Positions 1-8,220 are shown, numbered from the stretch's first letter. The stretch is 64,000 bases of DNA from Slackia isoflavoniconvertens (GCF_003725955.1 NZ_QIBZ01000005.1:110516-174515); one strand, 5' to 3'. Translations and numbers: made by a program. The notes: generated from the sequence alone by a model not told the origin.

Positions 1-284
1 ACTACACTATTCCGAACCAAAGACCAAAAGATAAGCATTTTGAGAAAATCTAAACTTTTGGATTTTCCTACAATGCCGACTACGGCGGAATCCCTCCCAC
101 TCCTTATATATTTCTTTCTGTATACATTGAATTTGTATTTAGTAAAATGCAGACAACACCACGGATCGGCTTTTGGCTGGACAATTCCAACCAAACACCG
201 CAGCAGACAGTAGAAACCATTCTGAACGTTAGGAAGCCGGTATGATTGTTACATATAAGGGGAAGAAAAATTTCTTTTAGATAC
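1..284. other. AT-rich non-coding flank upstream of tet(W)
   Basis: I see no coding region here. The base composition is much more AT-rich than the DNA after about 2.76 kb, which fits imported Firmicutes-type DNA that travelled with the tet(W) cassette. No insertion-sequence terminal repeat is recognisable, so the left border of the cassette lies outside the window or is not visible. Confidence 0.6.
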
Positions 285-313
285 TTGTTTTCCTAAAACT
301 GATGTGATATAAT
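285..313 (+). promoter_or_regulatory. tet(W) promoter
   Basis: A -35 box TTGTTT (285-290) and a perfect -10 box TATAAT (308-313) are separated by 17 bp. A TG dinucleotide at 305-306 makes an extended -10. It lies about 30 bp upstream of the leader peptide, as expected for ribosomal-protection tetracycline resistance genes. Confidence 0.75.
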
Positions 314-342
314 AATTCAAGTTCAGAAAAGGAGTAAAAAAT

Positions 343-366
343 ATGCGGCAAGGTATTCTTAAATAA
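343..366 (+). CDS. tet(W) leader peptide (MRQGILK)
   Basis: A seven-codon reading frame, ATG to TAA, encodes MRQGILK. It sits between the promoter and two hairpins that precede tet(W), with a purine-rich Shine-Dalgarno (GGAG at 331-334) upstream. The same leader is known for tet(M)-type genes, where slow translation during tetracycline exposure is proposed to let transcription continue through the downstream attenuator. The attenuation role here is inferred from this arrangement. Confidence 0.7.
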   Translation: MRQGILK

Positions 367-402
367 AACTATAATCAAATAGTGGGAACAAAGGATTATG
401 AT

Positions 403-429
403 AGTCCCTTTTGTAGGGGCTTGGTTTTT
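403..429 (+). terminator. Attenuator hairpin 1 in tet(W) leader
   Basis: AGTCCC (403-408) can pair with GGGGCT (416-421), allowing one G-U pair, and is followed by a short T tract. It directly follows the leader peptide and is a candidate early terminator in the attenuation scheme. Confidence 0.45.
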
Positions 430-527
430 GCACCCAATTTAAGAATACTTTTGCCTTTTTAGTAAATATCGTGACGGACAGCGGCTTATGTAAGCCGTGT
501 ATACTTCTGTGTGTCCGAAGTCATGAT

Positions 528-563
528 CCCCAGCGGTAAAAGTATTAGCCGCTGGGGATTTTT
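528..563 (+). terminator. Attenuator hairpin 2 in tet(W) leader
   Basis: CCCCAGCGG (528-536) pairs perfectly with CCGCTGGGG (549-557), followed by ATTTTT. This is a strong intrinsic terminator between the leader peptide and the tet(W) start at 596. Such a terminator upstream of the structural gene implies regulated readthrough. Confidence 0.75.
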
Positions 564-595
564 GCGCCCATTTGGGCCTTGTACGGAGGATAGAC

Positions 596-2515
596 ATGAA
601 CATTATCAATATTGGGATTCTTGCCCATGTAGACGCTGGAAAGACAACCTTGACGGAGAGCCTGCTATATGCCAGCGGAGCCATTTCAGAACCGGGGAGC
701 GTCGAAAAAGGGACAACGAGGACGGACACCATGCTTTTGGAGCGGCAGCGTGGGATTACCATTCAAGCGGCAGTCACTTCCTTCCAGTGGCACAGATGTA
801 AAGTCAACATTGTGGATACGCCCGGCCACATGGATTTTTTGGCGGAGGTGTACCGCTCTTTGGCTGTTTTAGATGGGGCCATCTTGGTGATCTCCGCTAA
901 AGATGGCGTGCAGGCCCAGACCCGTATTCTGTTCCATGCCCTGCGGAAAATGAACATTCCCACCGTTATCTTTATCAACAAGATCGACCAGGCTGGCGTT
1001 GATTTGCAGGGCGTGTATCAGTCTGTTCGGGATAAGCTCTCCGCCGATATTATCATCAAGCAGACGGTGTCGCTGTCCCCGGAAATAGTCCTGGAGGAAA
1101 ATACCGGCATAGAAGCATGGGATGCGGTCATCGAAAATAACGATAAATTATTGGAAAAGTATATCGCAGGAGAACCAATCAGCCGGGAAGAACTTGCGCG
1201 GGAGGAACAGCGGCGGGTTCAAGACGCCTCCCTGTTCCCGGTCTATCATGGCAGCGCCAAAAAGGGCCTTGGCATTCAACCGTTGATGGATGCGGTGACA
1301 GGGCTGTTCCAACCGATTGGGGAACAGGGGAGCGCCGCCCTATGCGGCAGCGTTTTCAAGGTGGAGTATACAGATTGTGGCCAGCGGCTCATCTATCTGC
1401 GGCTATACAGCGGAACGCTGCGCCTGCGGGATACGGTGGCCCTGGCCGGGAGAGAAAAGCTGAAAATCACAGAGATGCGTATTCCATCCAAAGGGGAAAT
1501 TGTTCGGACAGACACCGCTTATCCGGGTGAAATTGTTATCCTTCCCAGCGACAGCGTGAGGTTAAACGATGTATTAGGGGACCCAACCCGGCTCCCTCGT
1601 AAAAGGTGGCGTGAGGACCCCCTCCCCATGCTGCGGACGTCGATTGCGCCGAAAACGGCAGCGCAAAGAGAACGGCTGCTGGACGCTCTTACGCAACTTG
1701 CGGATACTGACCCGCTTTTGCGCTGCGAGGTGGATTCCATCACCCATGAGATCATTCTTTCTTTTTTGGGCCGGGTGCAGTTGGAGGTTGTTTCCGCTTT
1801 GCTGTCGGAAAAATACAAGCTTGAAACAGTGGTAAAGGAACCCACCGTCATTTATATGGAGCGGCCGCTCAAAGCAGCCAGCCACACCATCCATATCGAG
1901 GTGCCGCCCAACCCGTTTTGGGCATCCATCGGACTGTCTGTTACGCCGCTCCCGCTTGGCTCCGGTGTACAATACGAGAGCCGGGTTTCGCTGGGATACT
2001 TGAACCAGAGTTTTCAAAACGCTGTCAGGGATGGTATCCGTTACGGGCTGGAGCAGGGCTTGTTCGGCTGGAACGTAACGGACTGTAAGATTTGCTTTGA
2101 ATACGGGCTTTATTACAGTCCGGTCAGCACGCCGGCGGACTTCCGCTCATTGGCCCCGATTGTATTGGAACAGGCATTGAAGGAATCAGGGACGCAACTG
2201 CTGGAACCTTATCTCTCCTTCACCCTCTATGCGCCCCGGGAATATCTTTCCAGGGCTTATCATGATGCACCGAAATACTGTGCCACCATCGAAACGGTCC
2301 AGGTAAAAAAGGATGAAGTTGTCTTTACTGGCGAGATTCCCGCCCGCTGTATACAGGCATACCGTACTGATCTGGCCTTTTACACCAACGGGCAGAGCGT
2401 ATGCCTTACAGAACTGAAAGGGTATCAGGCCGCTGTCGGCAAGCCAGTCATCCAGCCCCGCCGTCCAAACAGCCGCCTGGACAAGGTGCGCTATATGTTT
2501 CAGAAGATAATGTAG
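596..2515 (+). CDS. tet(W): Tet(W) ribosomal protection protein
   Basis: This 639-residue translational GTPase matches the Tet(W) sequence as I recall it almost end to end. It removes tetracycline from the ribosome using GTP hydrolysis. The elongation-factor-G-like motifs are clear: P-loop AHVDAGKTT (residues 10-18), DTPGH (74-78) and NKID (128-131), followed by the EF-G-like domains to the C terminus. The ATG at 596 is chosen because the family begins [18 protein letters not shown] and a GGAGG-type site (586-590) lies just upstream; the in-frame start at 572 would only add residues from the leader. It is preceded by the leader peptide and attenuator hairpins and followed within 2 bp by a recombinase remnant, so it is an imported cassette. 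A few residues differ from the type sequence I remember, so allele assignment needs alignment. Confidence 0.96.
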   Translation: MNIINIGILAHVDAGKTTLTESLLYASGAISEPGSVEKGTTRTDTMLLERQRGITIQAAVTSFQWHRCKVNIVDTPGHMDFLAEVYRSLAVLDGAILVISAKDGVQAQTRILFHALRKMNIPTVIFINKIDQAGVDLQGVYQSVRDKLSADIIIKQTVSLSPEIVLEENTGIEAWDAVIENNDKLLEKYIAGEPISREELAREEQRRVQDASLFPVYHGSAKKGLGIQPLMDAVTGLFQPIGEQGSAALCGSVFKVEYTDCGQRLIYLRLYSGTLRLRDTVALAGREKLKITEMRIPSKGEIVRTDTAYPGEIVILPSDSVRLNDVLGDPTRLPRKRWREDPLPMLRTSIAPKTAAQRERLLDALTQLADTDPLLRCEVDSITHEIILSFLGRVQLEVVSALLSEKYKLETVVKEPTVIYMERPLKAASHTIHIEVPPNPFWASIGLSVTPLPLGSGVQYESRVSLGYLNQSFQNAVRDGIRYGLEQGLFGWNVTDCKICFEYGLYYSPVSTPADFRSLAPIVLEQALKESGTQLLEPYLSFTLYAPREYLSRAYHDAPKYCATIETVQVKKDEVVFTGEIPARCIQAYRTDLAFYTNGQSVCLTELKGYQAAVGKPVIQPRRPNSRLDKVRYMFQKIM

Positions 2516-2516
2516 A

Positions 2517-2675
2517 AAGCACCTTGCTTTTGAAGAATTGACCCCCACCCTCTTGCGGGAAATGATTGAGAAAATCGTCGTGCATGAGTGCAGCTATGAC
2601 GAGAACGGCACCCGCAGGCAGGACATTGAGATTTATTACAGCTTTGTCGGCAAGATAGACTTGCCGGAAGCCTAA
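2517..2675 (+). pseudogene. 3' remnant of a large serine recombinase
   Basis: An open frame without a start reads into the typical C-terminal end of large serine recombinases that carry a DUF4368-type domain: LTPTLLREMIEKIVVHE, then QDIEIYYSFVGKIDLPEA and a TAA stop at 2673-2675. Only about 50 codons remain and the catalytic N-terminal domain is absent. It begins immediately after the tet(W) stop. It probably records the transposable element that delivered tet(W), or the gene tet(W) inserted beside. It is not expected to be functional. Confidence 0.75.
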
Positions 2676-2682
2676 CGCCTGA

Positions 2683-2725
2683 CCTATCCGACACAGCCCT
2701 AAGTGCCGGATAGGAACGGCAAAAT
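2683..2725 (+). terminator. Intrinsic terminator after tet(W)/recombinase remnant
   Basis: CCTATCCG (2683-2690) pairs with CGGATAGG (2707-2714), followed by an AT-rich stretch ending in TTTTTT. It marks the end of the imported low-GC segment; GC-rich element A DNA begins about 35 bp later. Confidence 0.6.
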
Positions 2726-3290
2726 TTTTTACACTTCTATTACTTCTTTATCGCACATTAGCAAACGGACGTGTCGCGCAGCACCGTAGCCGTTCCATGT
2801 GGAGAGCCGCCTCGCCGCCAGCGGTCCCGTGCTCATATCGATCGTGAGCGGCTTTGGAGGGGCCGTCCCTATTAGGGGCGCGGCACCGCGACTCGGAAAC
2901 GCGCCTCCGTCCCCGCCGCGACGTTCCGACATAAAACCCCGCGAGCGCCCCAGCAGCCGCCGACAGATTGCATCCCATGCCCGGAAGCCCCGGCGCCCAT
3001 GCCCGATTCCATGCCGCACGCCTGCGCCCCTCCGACTTGAAACCCGCCCCGGCGCTCCTTGGACGCGCAGGGTCGCACGCCGGCGGGCGGCCCGCAAGGG
3101 CCGCGACACTTTTTCGGGTTCTTCGCCCCATGCGCTGCGCGCGCGAACAACGCGAAAAACTGACGTCGGGAGATCTCTACAACCACGCCCGACTTCGCTT
3201 CCTCCCTTGCCGGCGCGCCCGCGCTGCATGCGACTCACGCGACGCAAGGCACGCCACAGGGGCGGGCCTTAAGAGTCTAAGGAGCAAGAC
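2726..3290. other. GC-rich non-coding left end of element A
   Basis: No reading frame here is convincing; the long frames on both strands are GC-rich shadows without known domains or good start sites. The last 130 bp resemble the DNA upstream of the related gene in element B (around 53,572-53,720). Shared stretches include CTTCGCTTCCTCCCTTGCC-like and CAAGGCA(G/C)GCCA(A/C)AGGGGC(C/G)GGCC-like blocks. This points to a conserved leader or element end rather than a gene. Confidence 0.45.
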
Positions 3291-3662
3291 ATGAACGACA
3301 TGAAGGAAAAGGCGATGGGCGCGGTCAAGGCCTTCCTCGAGCGCAAGGGCTACGAAATCGTCGACGAGGCCTGGCAGGGGCCCGAGGGCATCGGCGGGAT
3401 CGACCTCGTGGCGGTGGACGAGGACGGGACCCTGGTGTTCGTCGACGCCACGGTCCGCATCGGGACGGACGGCTTCCCCGAGGCCCACAGGGCGCGCGGG
3501 CTGCGCGAGGCGCTGGCGGCGGCGTGGCTCGCCGGCAACGGCGACGACTACGCCGACACCCCGGTCCGCTTCGACGAGGTGGCGATGATGGTCGTCAAGG
3601 AGAACCGAGCGCTCCTGCGCCACCACGTCAACTGCTTCGGCGAGATGGAGCCGCTCTCCTAG
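3291..3662 (+). CDS. UPF0102/YraN-like endonuclease-fold protein (element A)
   Basis: This 123-residue protein has the layout of the UPF0102/YraN family, whose members have a restriction-endonuclease-like fold: a basic helix with GYEIVDEAW, then GIDLVAVDEDGTLVFVDATVR, where the D and the hydrophobic strand take the positions of the usual nuclease core. The canonical E-V-K triad is changed to V-D-A, so catalytic activity is doubtful. A clear relative (121 residues) lies at 53,206-53,571 next to parA of element B, so it belongs to the element backbone. An AAGGAG site precedes the ATG. The function in these elements is unknown; a role in DNA processing during transfer or establishment is only a guess. 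Confidence 0.7.
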   Translation: MNDMKEKAMGAVKAFLERKGYEIVDEAWQGPEGIGGIDLVAVDEDGTLVFVDATVRIGTDGFPEAHRARGLREALAAAWLAGNGDDYADTPVRFDEVAMMVVKENRALLRHHVNCFGEMEPLS

Positions 3663-3670
3663 GCGGCGCG

Positions 3671-3700
3671 CCCGGCCCCGGGCTCCCGGGGCCGGGCTTT
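3671..3700 (+). terminator. Terminator after the UPF0102-like gene
   Basis: A perfect 12-bp inverted repeat, CCCGGCCCCGGG (3671-3682) and CCCGGGGCCGGG (3685-3696), is followed by CTTT. It separates the UPF0102-like gene from the parA promoter region. Confidence 0.7.
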
Positions 3701-3717
3701 CCCGAAACCCGACCCCT

Positions 3718-3797
3718 GTACCACGAAAGCGTACATATCCGTACGTTTTCGTGGTACACTCCGCTTGTCGGACAAATCCGTACGGTTTTGTCCCGAC
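3718..3797. promoter_or_regulatory. Paired palindromic operators upstream of parA (element A)
   Basis: Two inverted repeats lie in tandem. The first (3718-3757) has outer arms GTACCACGAAA and TTTCGTGGTAC around an inner pair of CGTAC elements. The second (3767-3797) has arms GTCGGACAAA and TTTGTCCCGAC around the palindrome CCGTACGG. They occupy the only intergenic space ahead of parA-parB. They are candidates for an operator bound by ParA/ParB or by an element repressor, or for a partition site. Element B has a TGATAC-type operator in the same position. Confidence 0.6.
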
Positions 3798-3866
3798 GCT
3801 CCGAGACTCGGGGCGCGCCGGACCGAACGCGGCGAGACGCGCCCCACGCTAGAGAGGACGCGACCC

Positions 3867-4631
3867 ATGCGCACGATAGCCATTTCCAACTACAAGGGCG
3901 GCGTCGGCAAGACGACGACCGCCGTGAACCTGGCGGCCATCTTCGCCGCCCGGGGCCTTCGGACCCTGCTCGTCGACCTCGACCCGCAGGCGTCGGCCAC
4001 CGACTTCTTCGGCCTCTACGACCGGGCCGCCTCCGAGCGGCGCACCTCGGTCGAGCTGCTCTACGGCGGCGCGCCCGTGGAGGAGGTCGCCTACGCCGCC
4101 GGGGAGGGCTTCGACGTGGTGGCCTCGACCATCGACCTCGTCGACCAGAACGAGATGCTCCTGTGCGAGCAGCGCCTCAAGTTCGCCCTCGACGACGCCT
4201 CGGGCTCCTACGACGCCTGCCTGATCGACTGCAGCCCTGTGATGCGCAGGCTCGCCTTCAACGCCTACCTCGCCGCAGCGGAGGGAGGCATGGTCGTCAT
4301 CCCCGTGAAGCTCGACTCCACCGTGATGCGCGGCACGGCGCTCACCGTGGAGGCAACGCGCTCCATCGCGGACGCGCTGCGCATGCCCACGCCCCGCTGG
4401 AAGATTCTCCGCACCTGCGTGCCCGGCCGCATGACCAACGCCGAGGCCACGGGCGCGGCCGTGCTCGACGGGTTCTTCCCGGACGAGCAGTTCGAGACGG
4501 TCATCCACGCGAGCAGCAAGGTCTGCGAGGGCAGCTGGCAGTGGAAGCCGGTGGCGGCCTTCGAGCCGGGGAGCCGCCCTGCGCGCGACTACGAGGCTCT
4601 CGCCGACGAGGTGTCCCGTGAGCTCGCCTAG
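3867..4631 (+). CDS. parA: ParA-family partition ATPase (element A)
   Basis: This is a 254-residue ParA/Soj ATPase of the P-loop MinD/ParA superfamily that segregates or positions plasmid-like DNA together with ParB. The deviant Walker A motif KGGVGKTTTAVN is at about residues 9-20, the A' motif is DLDPQASATD, and the Walker B region is CLIDCSP. The ATG at 3867 is chosen over an upstream in-frame start (3765) because the family begins MRTIAISNYKGG, the homologue in element B starts at the same residue, and the upstream extension would run through the operator palindromes. It overlaps parB by 14 bp. It lacks an N-terminal DNA-binding domain, so autoregulation would depend on ParB or another repressor. 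Confidence 0.92.
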   Translation: MRTIAISNYKGGVGKTTTAVNLAAIFAARGLRTLLVDLDPQASATDFFGLYDRAASERRTSVELLYGGAPVEEVAYAAGEGFDVVASTIDLVDQNEMLLCEQRLKFALDDASGSYDACLIDCSPVMRRLAFNAYLAAAEGGMVVIPVKLDSTVMRGTALTVEATRSIADALRMPTPRWKILRTCVPGRMTNAEATGAAVLDGFFPDEQFETVIHASSKVCEGSWQWKPVAAFEPGSRPARDYEALADEVSRELA

Positions 4632-5574
4632 CCAGGTGGCCGCGGGCTTCACCATCACGGGGCTCCGCGACGGCGCGTCGCGCACCCGCGGGCGCTACCC
4701 GGTGTCCGAGATAGCGGTGGCCGACATCGCCGACCACCCAGCGAACGCCGCGTACTCCATGGACCCGGCGGGCATAGCCGAGCTCGCCAAGTCCATACGC
4801 GCCGACGGCCTCACCGACCTGCCGCTCGTGCGCAAGGTCGGCGACGGCTCGTGGCAGATGGTCTCCGGGCACCGCCGCAAGGCAGCCTACGCTCTGCTCG
4901 CGAAGGACGACCCCGCCTACGAGAGGATGCCCTGCCGCGTAATAGAGGGCATCGACGACGAGCGGGCGGTGACGCTGCTCCACGCCGCGAACTACTTCAC
5001 CCGCGCCCTCACCGTGACCGAGCGCGCCGCCGCGACCGAGGCGCTCAGGGGCGACGCCGTGCGCCTGCGCTCCGAGGACCCATCGCTTTCCGGCATGCGC
5101 GTCGACGACGTGAAGGCCGCCATCATCGAGCGGCAGACGGGGCGCAAGGTCTCCGGCAAGACCATCGCGCGCGAGGAGAGGCTGGCCCGCCGGATCGCCG
5201 AGGACCTCTCGCCCGAGTGGGCCGCCGAGGCCGACCGCGGCAACCTCAGCGCCGAGGCGGTGCGCTCGCTCGCAGGCATGCCGAAAGAGCGCCAGGCGGA
5301 GATGCACGCCGCCATGGAGCCCTGGCGGCGCACCAAGCGGGAGCTCTCCGACTACGTAAGGAACGAGGGGAAGGCCCAGGCCGGCCCCGACGGGCGCATC
5401 GCCAAGGCCGCGAGGCTCGTCGCCGACTTCCTCGAGAGCCCGCCCGAGAGCCCGAGCGCGGCCGACCTCTCGCTGCTGCGGGAGATGGCGCTCATGACGG
5501 CGCCCTACGCGGAGGCGGGCGCAGGAGCCCAGAAGGTTCGAAGAAGGGCCTCACACTCGAAATCCAGCAAGTAG
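4618..5574 (+). CDS. parB: ParB-like partition protein (element A)
   Basis: This 318-residue protein has the ParB N-terminal nuclease-like (CTPase) domain, including the family signature at VSGHRRKAA near residues 82-90, followed by a helix-turn-helix region (TGRKVSGKTIAREERLARRIAE). ParB proteins bind palindromic centromere sites and load onto DNA. Translation probably starts at the GTG at 4618, which overlaps the end of parA and aligns with the start of the element B homologue. The first ~30 residues resemble those in B (GFTITGLxD), a conserved N-terminal peptide that could contact ParA. Its DNA target is unknown; the dispersed GGGACAATTTGTCCC palindromes described elsewhere are a plausible candidate. 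Confidence 0.88.
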   Translation: MSSPSQVAAGFTITGLRDGASRTRGRYPVSEIAVADIADHPANAAYSMDPAGIAELAKSIRADGLTDLPLVRKVGDGSWQMVSGHRRKAAYALLAKDDPAYERMPCRVIEGIDDERAVTLLHAANYFTRALTVTERAAATEALRGDAVRLRSEDPSLSGMRVDDVKAAIIERQTGRKVSGKTIAREERLARRIAEDLSPEWAAEADRGNLSAEAVRSLAGMPKERQAEMHAAMEPWRRTKRELSDYVRNEGKAQAGPDGRIAKAARLVADFLESPPESPSAADLSLLREMALMTAPYAEAGAGAQKVRRRASHSKSSK

Positions 5575-5785
5575 CCTATGGCGTCCGACACTTCGGTCGG
5601 GCGTCCATAGCACTTGGGGACCGGGCGGCTTCGGACCCGTCATGCCGCGGGCCGTTTGGGAGCCCGCTTTCGCGAGGCCCGGTCCCAGAGGCGGCGCCCG
5701 AGCCGGGCCGCCGCCTGCGGGGGATCCCCCGCGCCCCTAGAGAGACGCGCCCGCCGCACGGCGGGCCCGAGGAAAGGAATCCGCC
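5575..5785. other. Candidate oriT / mob leader region (element A)
   Basis: This intergenic region between parB and mobC is packed with inverted repeats. CTATGG...CCATAG arms lie at 5577-5610. GGGACCGGGC pairs with GCCCGGTCCC across about 5617-5690. A perfect 16-bp palindrome GCGGGGGATCCCCCGC lies at 5717-5732, followed by CCCCTAGAGAGACGC. The same GGGGGATCCCCC palindrome followed by CCCCTAAAAGACGC occurs at the same place in element B. Conserved palindromes directly upstream of mobC and the relaxase are typical of an origin of transfer. The nick site cannot be assigned by eye. Confidence 0.6.
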
Positions 5786-6232
5786 ATGGAAGAGGAAGCC
5801 GGCGCCGCCAAGGGCAAGGAGCGCCGCGTCACGTTCCGCATGGAGGGAGGCGACTACGACGCGCTCTGCGAGCGGTGCGAGCGCGCCGGGCTCAGCAAGT
5901 CGGAGTATCTGCGCTACCTCGTGCGCATACCGCTGTCGACTGAGGCCAACGCGGGAGACGAGCACCGCATACTCGTGGACCGCAGGGCCCTGTGGGCGAT
6001 GTCGCGCGAGCTCACGAAGTGGGGCTACCACTACAACCAGGCCGTGCACGCGATGAACCTCATCAACTTCCATGCCCGCCACGGGCGCGTCGACCGCGAC
6101 CTCGTCGCGGAGAGCATTCCGACGATCGAGCGAGAGCTCGCCGACGTGAACGCCGCGGCCCGCGAGATGGCGGCCGAGCTCGGGCGCATCGGGGCCGACT
6201 CGCTCGTGGAGGGCTCGCCATGCCGATCCTGA
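5786..6232 (+). CDS. mobC: MobC-like relaxosome accessory protein (element A)
   Basis: This 148-residue protein has a ribbon-helix-helix N terminus (RRVTFRMEGGDYDALCERCERAGLSKSEYLRYLV) followed by the signature ELTKWGYHYNQAVHAMNLI, close to the L-xx-IG-xN-xNQ-xxxx-N motif of MobC/relaxosome proteins. MobC proteins bind and open oriT for the relaxase. It starts at an ATG with an AGGAAAGG site upstream, and its 3' end overlaps the relaxase gene by 13 bp. The element B counterpart shows the same IRWGRHYNQAVRALN motif. Confidence 0.85.
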   Translation: MEEEAGAAKGKERRVTFRMEGGDYDALCERCERAGLSKSEYLRYLVRIPLSTEANAGDEHRILVDRRALWAMSRELTKWGYHYNQAVHAMNLINFHARHGRVDRDLVAESIPTIERELADVNAAAREMAAELGRIGADSLVEGSPCRS

Positions 6233-7491
6233 AGCCGATAAGCGGCCACGGCTCGACGGGCGGCATCCGCCGCTACCTCGAGAAGGGAGGTCGCGCCCTG
6301 GCGCGCGACCTGTTCAACCTGAGCTACGACGATCGCGACGCCGGCGCGCTGGGGGAAGACGCCAAGGAGGCCTGCGCCTGGGACGCCGAGATGGACGCCA
6401 CGCGCGCCGCGTTCGGCACGGACGCGCCCTGGAGGGGTAAGCCCGCGCGCACGTTCAAGCACTTCGTGCTCTCGCCGGACCCCGGCGACGACATCGACCT
6501 GGCTGCGCTGCGCGAGCTCGCGTGCTCGTGGGCGCTCAAGCACTTCGGCGACCACGAGATCGCCATCGTCTACCACGACGACAACGCCCGCGGCATACCG
6601 CACGCGCACATCGTGGTGAACAACGCGAACCTCCGCACCGGCTACCGCATGCAGACCCAGCACCCCGAGGACCTCAACCGCGACCTGCAGGACATGGCCC
6701 GCGAGCGCGGGCTGTCCGGACTCTCCAACGACAGGGCGCCAGAATCGCCGTCGAAAGCGCGAGGACGCGCCAGCGCGGGCGGGCCCAGGAGCCGCAGGAG
6801 CGTCTACCTGGGCCGTGCCGAGAAGGAGATCATGCGCTCTGGCGGCTACTCGTGGGTCGGCGACATCCGCGCCCGCGTCGCGCTCGCCAAGACCACGGCG
6901 CGCGACGAGGCGGAGTTCCTCGGCGTCCTCGACGCCCTGGGCGTGCACGTCGCCGACAACTCGGCCAAGGCGAGGCGGGACGACTGGGTGTTCAGCCTGG
7001 CGGAGGAGCCGTCCAAGAAGGTCAGCGGCGAGCGGCTGGGGTTCGTCTACGGCAAGGAGATGCTCCGCCGGCGGTTCGAGCGCGAGGGCGCCTACCGTCC
7101 CACGGACACGAGCGCCGCGCGGATCCGCGAGGCCGCCGAGCGGGCCCTCGAGCTCAACGACCTCTCGGAGCTGAGCAGGCTCTCCTCGGCGCTCGAGACC
7201 TGCGCGAAGTTCGACGTCGAGTCCATCGAGGAGTTCGGGCTCAGGATGGCGACGCTGGAGCGCCGCGGCCAGGCGGGCGGCGAGGGGCACCGCCGCCTCG
7301 AGGCGGCCCGCGCCTACATGGCCGAGAACGGGCTCATGCCGCTCAAGACCCGCTACGGGGACGGCGAAGGGCGCTACGGGAATGATGTCAACTCACGTGA
7401 GGACCGCCGAGAAGACGAGCGGCAACGCATACTCGCCACCGAGCGGCAGCGGGCCAAGCAGGAGCTGCGCAGGGAGAGGGGCCGGAGATGA
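6220..7491 (+). CDS. MobP-type relaxase (element A)
   Basis: This 423-residue conjugative relaxase nicks oriT and leads the transferred strand into the recipient. The metal-binding three-histidine motif is visible: a first histidine region FKHFVLSPDPGDD (about residues 89-101) and IPHAHIVVNN (about 136-145). The N terminus (PISGHGSTGGIRRYLEKGGRA) matches MobP relaxases of Gram-positive mobile elements, where a tyrosine near residue 19 would be the nucleophile. The C-terminal half is charged and shares the motif DDWVFSLAEEPSKKVSGERLGF with the element B relaxase. The ATG overlaps mobC and its end overlaps the next gene by 4 bp, so the mob genes are translationally coupled. Confidence 0.9.
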   Translation: MPILKPISGHGSTGGIRRYLEKGGRALARDLFNLSYDDRDAGALGEDAKEACAWDAEMDATRAAFGTDAPWRGKPARTFKHFVLSPDPGDDIDLAALRELACSWALKHFGDHEIAIVYHDDNARGIPHAHIVVNNANLRTGYRMQTQHPEDLNRDLQDMARERGLSGLSNDRAPESPSKARGRASAGGPRSRRSVYLGRAEKEIMRSGGYSWVGDIRARVALAKTTARDEAEFLGVLDALGVHVADNSAKARRDDWVFSLAEEPSKKVSGERLGFVYGKEMLRRRFEREGAYRPTDTSAARIREAAERALELNDLSELSRLSSALETCAKFDVESIEEFGLRMATLERRGQAGGEGHRRLEAARAYMAENGLMPLKTRYGDGEGRYGNDVNSREDRREDERQRILATERQRAKQELRRERGRR

Positions 7492-8042
7492 TGGTGAGGA
7501 TAGAGTACGAGGGCGGCAGGACGACGCTGTTCGACACGCTCTCGTTCACGGAGGCCTCGCCGTTCTCCGGCGCGAACATGCTCACGGAGTTCGAGCTCGA
7601 GATGAGGGATGAGCCCGAGAAGGGGCTCTGGCTCACGGCGAACTGGCACCAGGTGCGCGACGACTGGCGCGCCGACGCGCCCGCGGACGGCATACCGGCC
7701 GCGCGCAGGTCCCGCGGCTGGCGCTTCATGCTGGCCTCGGAGGCCGAGCTCGGGCGCGCCCGGCGCGTCCTGCTCGACGGCGACGAGGCGTTCGCCCGTG
7801 TGCGGGGATACCTGTGCGACGCGGCCGCGATCGGCGCCTGCTACCGCGAGCACGTGGGCCCTCCCTCAAAGCCGCTGAAGTCGCAGATAAGGGACCTGCA
7901 GCGCGCTCTGGGGAGGGCGGAGGTCCCGGGCGTGCCCGACGAGCTGGCGAGGCTGCTCGCGGAGGAGAAGGAAGAGGGCGCCGACGAGGGCGCCCGCAAG
8001 GTCAAGGAAGATTGGGGTGACGTCGATGAAGAGGCTTGGTAG
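7488..8042 (+). CDS. Conserved mob-operon protein of unknown function (element A)
   Basis: This 184-residue soluble protein has no domain I recognise. It overlaps the relaxase stop by an ATGA. It aligns with the 191-residue protein at 48,379-48,954 in element B: both begin with a short beta-rich segment (VRIEYEGGRTTLFDT in A, VQIKYRNGRLDVFDT in B), continue EKGLWLxAxxxxxxxDxR, then share GWRFxLAxExELxxxxxxLxDGD, and end in an acidic tail. Conservation next to the relaxase in both elements argues for a role in DNA processing or its control, but nothing in the sequence shows the mechanism. Confidence 0.75.
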   Translation: MMVRIEYEGGRTTLFDTLSFTEASPFSGANMLTEFELEMRDEPEKGLWLTANWHQVRDDWRADAPADGIPAARRSRGWRFMLASEAELGRARRVLLDGDEAFARVRGYLCDAAAIGACYREHVGPPSKPLKSQIRDLQRALGRAEVPGVPDELARLLAEEKEEGADEGARKVKEDWGDVDEEAW

Positions 8043-8121
8043 GTTCCTCATGGCGGCGCTTAGGGTCACGCTGGGCTTTTTCGTCTGGCTGTTCCGCGCC
8101 GTGTTCAAGTGGGTGATGTAG
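8026..8121 (+). CDS. 31-residue membrane micropeptide (element A)
   Basis: This tiny frame begins inside the 3' end of the preceding gene (17-bp overlap) and encodes a basic N terminus, a hydrophobic stretch (TLGFFVWLFRAVF) and a KWVM end. A 26-residue peptide of the same design, also overlapping the equivalent gene, occurs in element B at 48,312-48,392: both have short basic starts, an aromatic-rich membrane-active helix with an internal basic residue, and a terminal methionine. Conservation of position, overlap and character suggests a real translated peptide. It could be a membrane anchor, a transfer modulator or a small toxin; the function is unknown. A GTG at 8017 is an alternative start. 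Confidence 0.6.
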   Translation: MKRLGRFLMAALRVTLGFFVWLFRAVFKWVM

Positions 8122-8167
8122 GAAGAGGAAACGAAAACCGTGCGGAAGCAGCCTTGGAAAGCAGGAA

Positions 8168-8209
8168 AACGAATAAGGTCTCGTGCTCGAGCACGAGACC
8201 TTATTCGTT
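8168..8209. terminator. 42-bp perfect palindrome, probable bidirectional terminator
   Basis: Positions 8168-8188 are the exact reverse complement of 8189-8209, centred on CTCGAG with no loop bases. It lies between the convergent micropeptide gene (plus) and the EcsC-family gene (minus), 12 bp before the EcsC stop codon at 8221. The arms are not extremely GC-rich and there is AAA/TTA on the flanks, so it can act as a two-way terminator. Perfect symmetry over 42 bp is more than a terminator needs. Confidence 0.7.
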
Positions 8210-8220
8210 AAACAGGTGGT

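Noticed and set aside
596..2515. tet(W) as part of a Tn916-like element
   Set aside because: The flanks lack Tn916 genes; only a serine-recombinase stump is adjacent, so the leader similarity reflects the tet gene family rather than the carrier.
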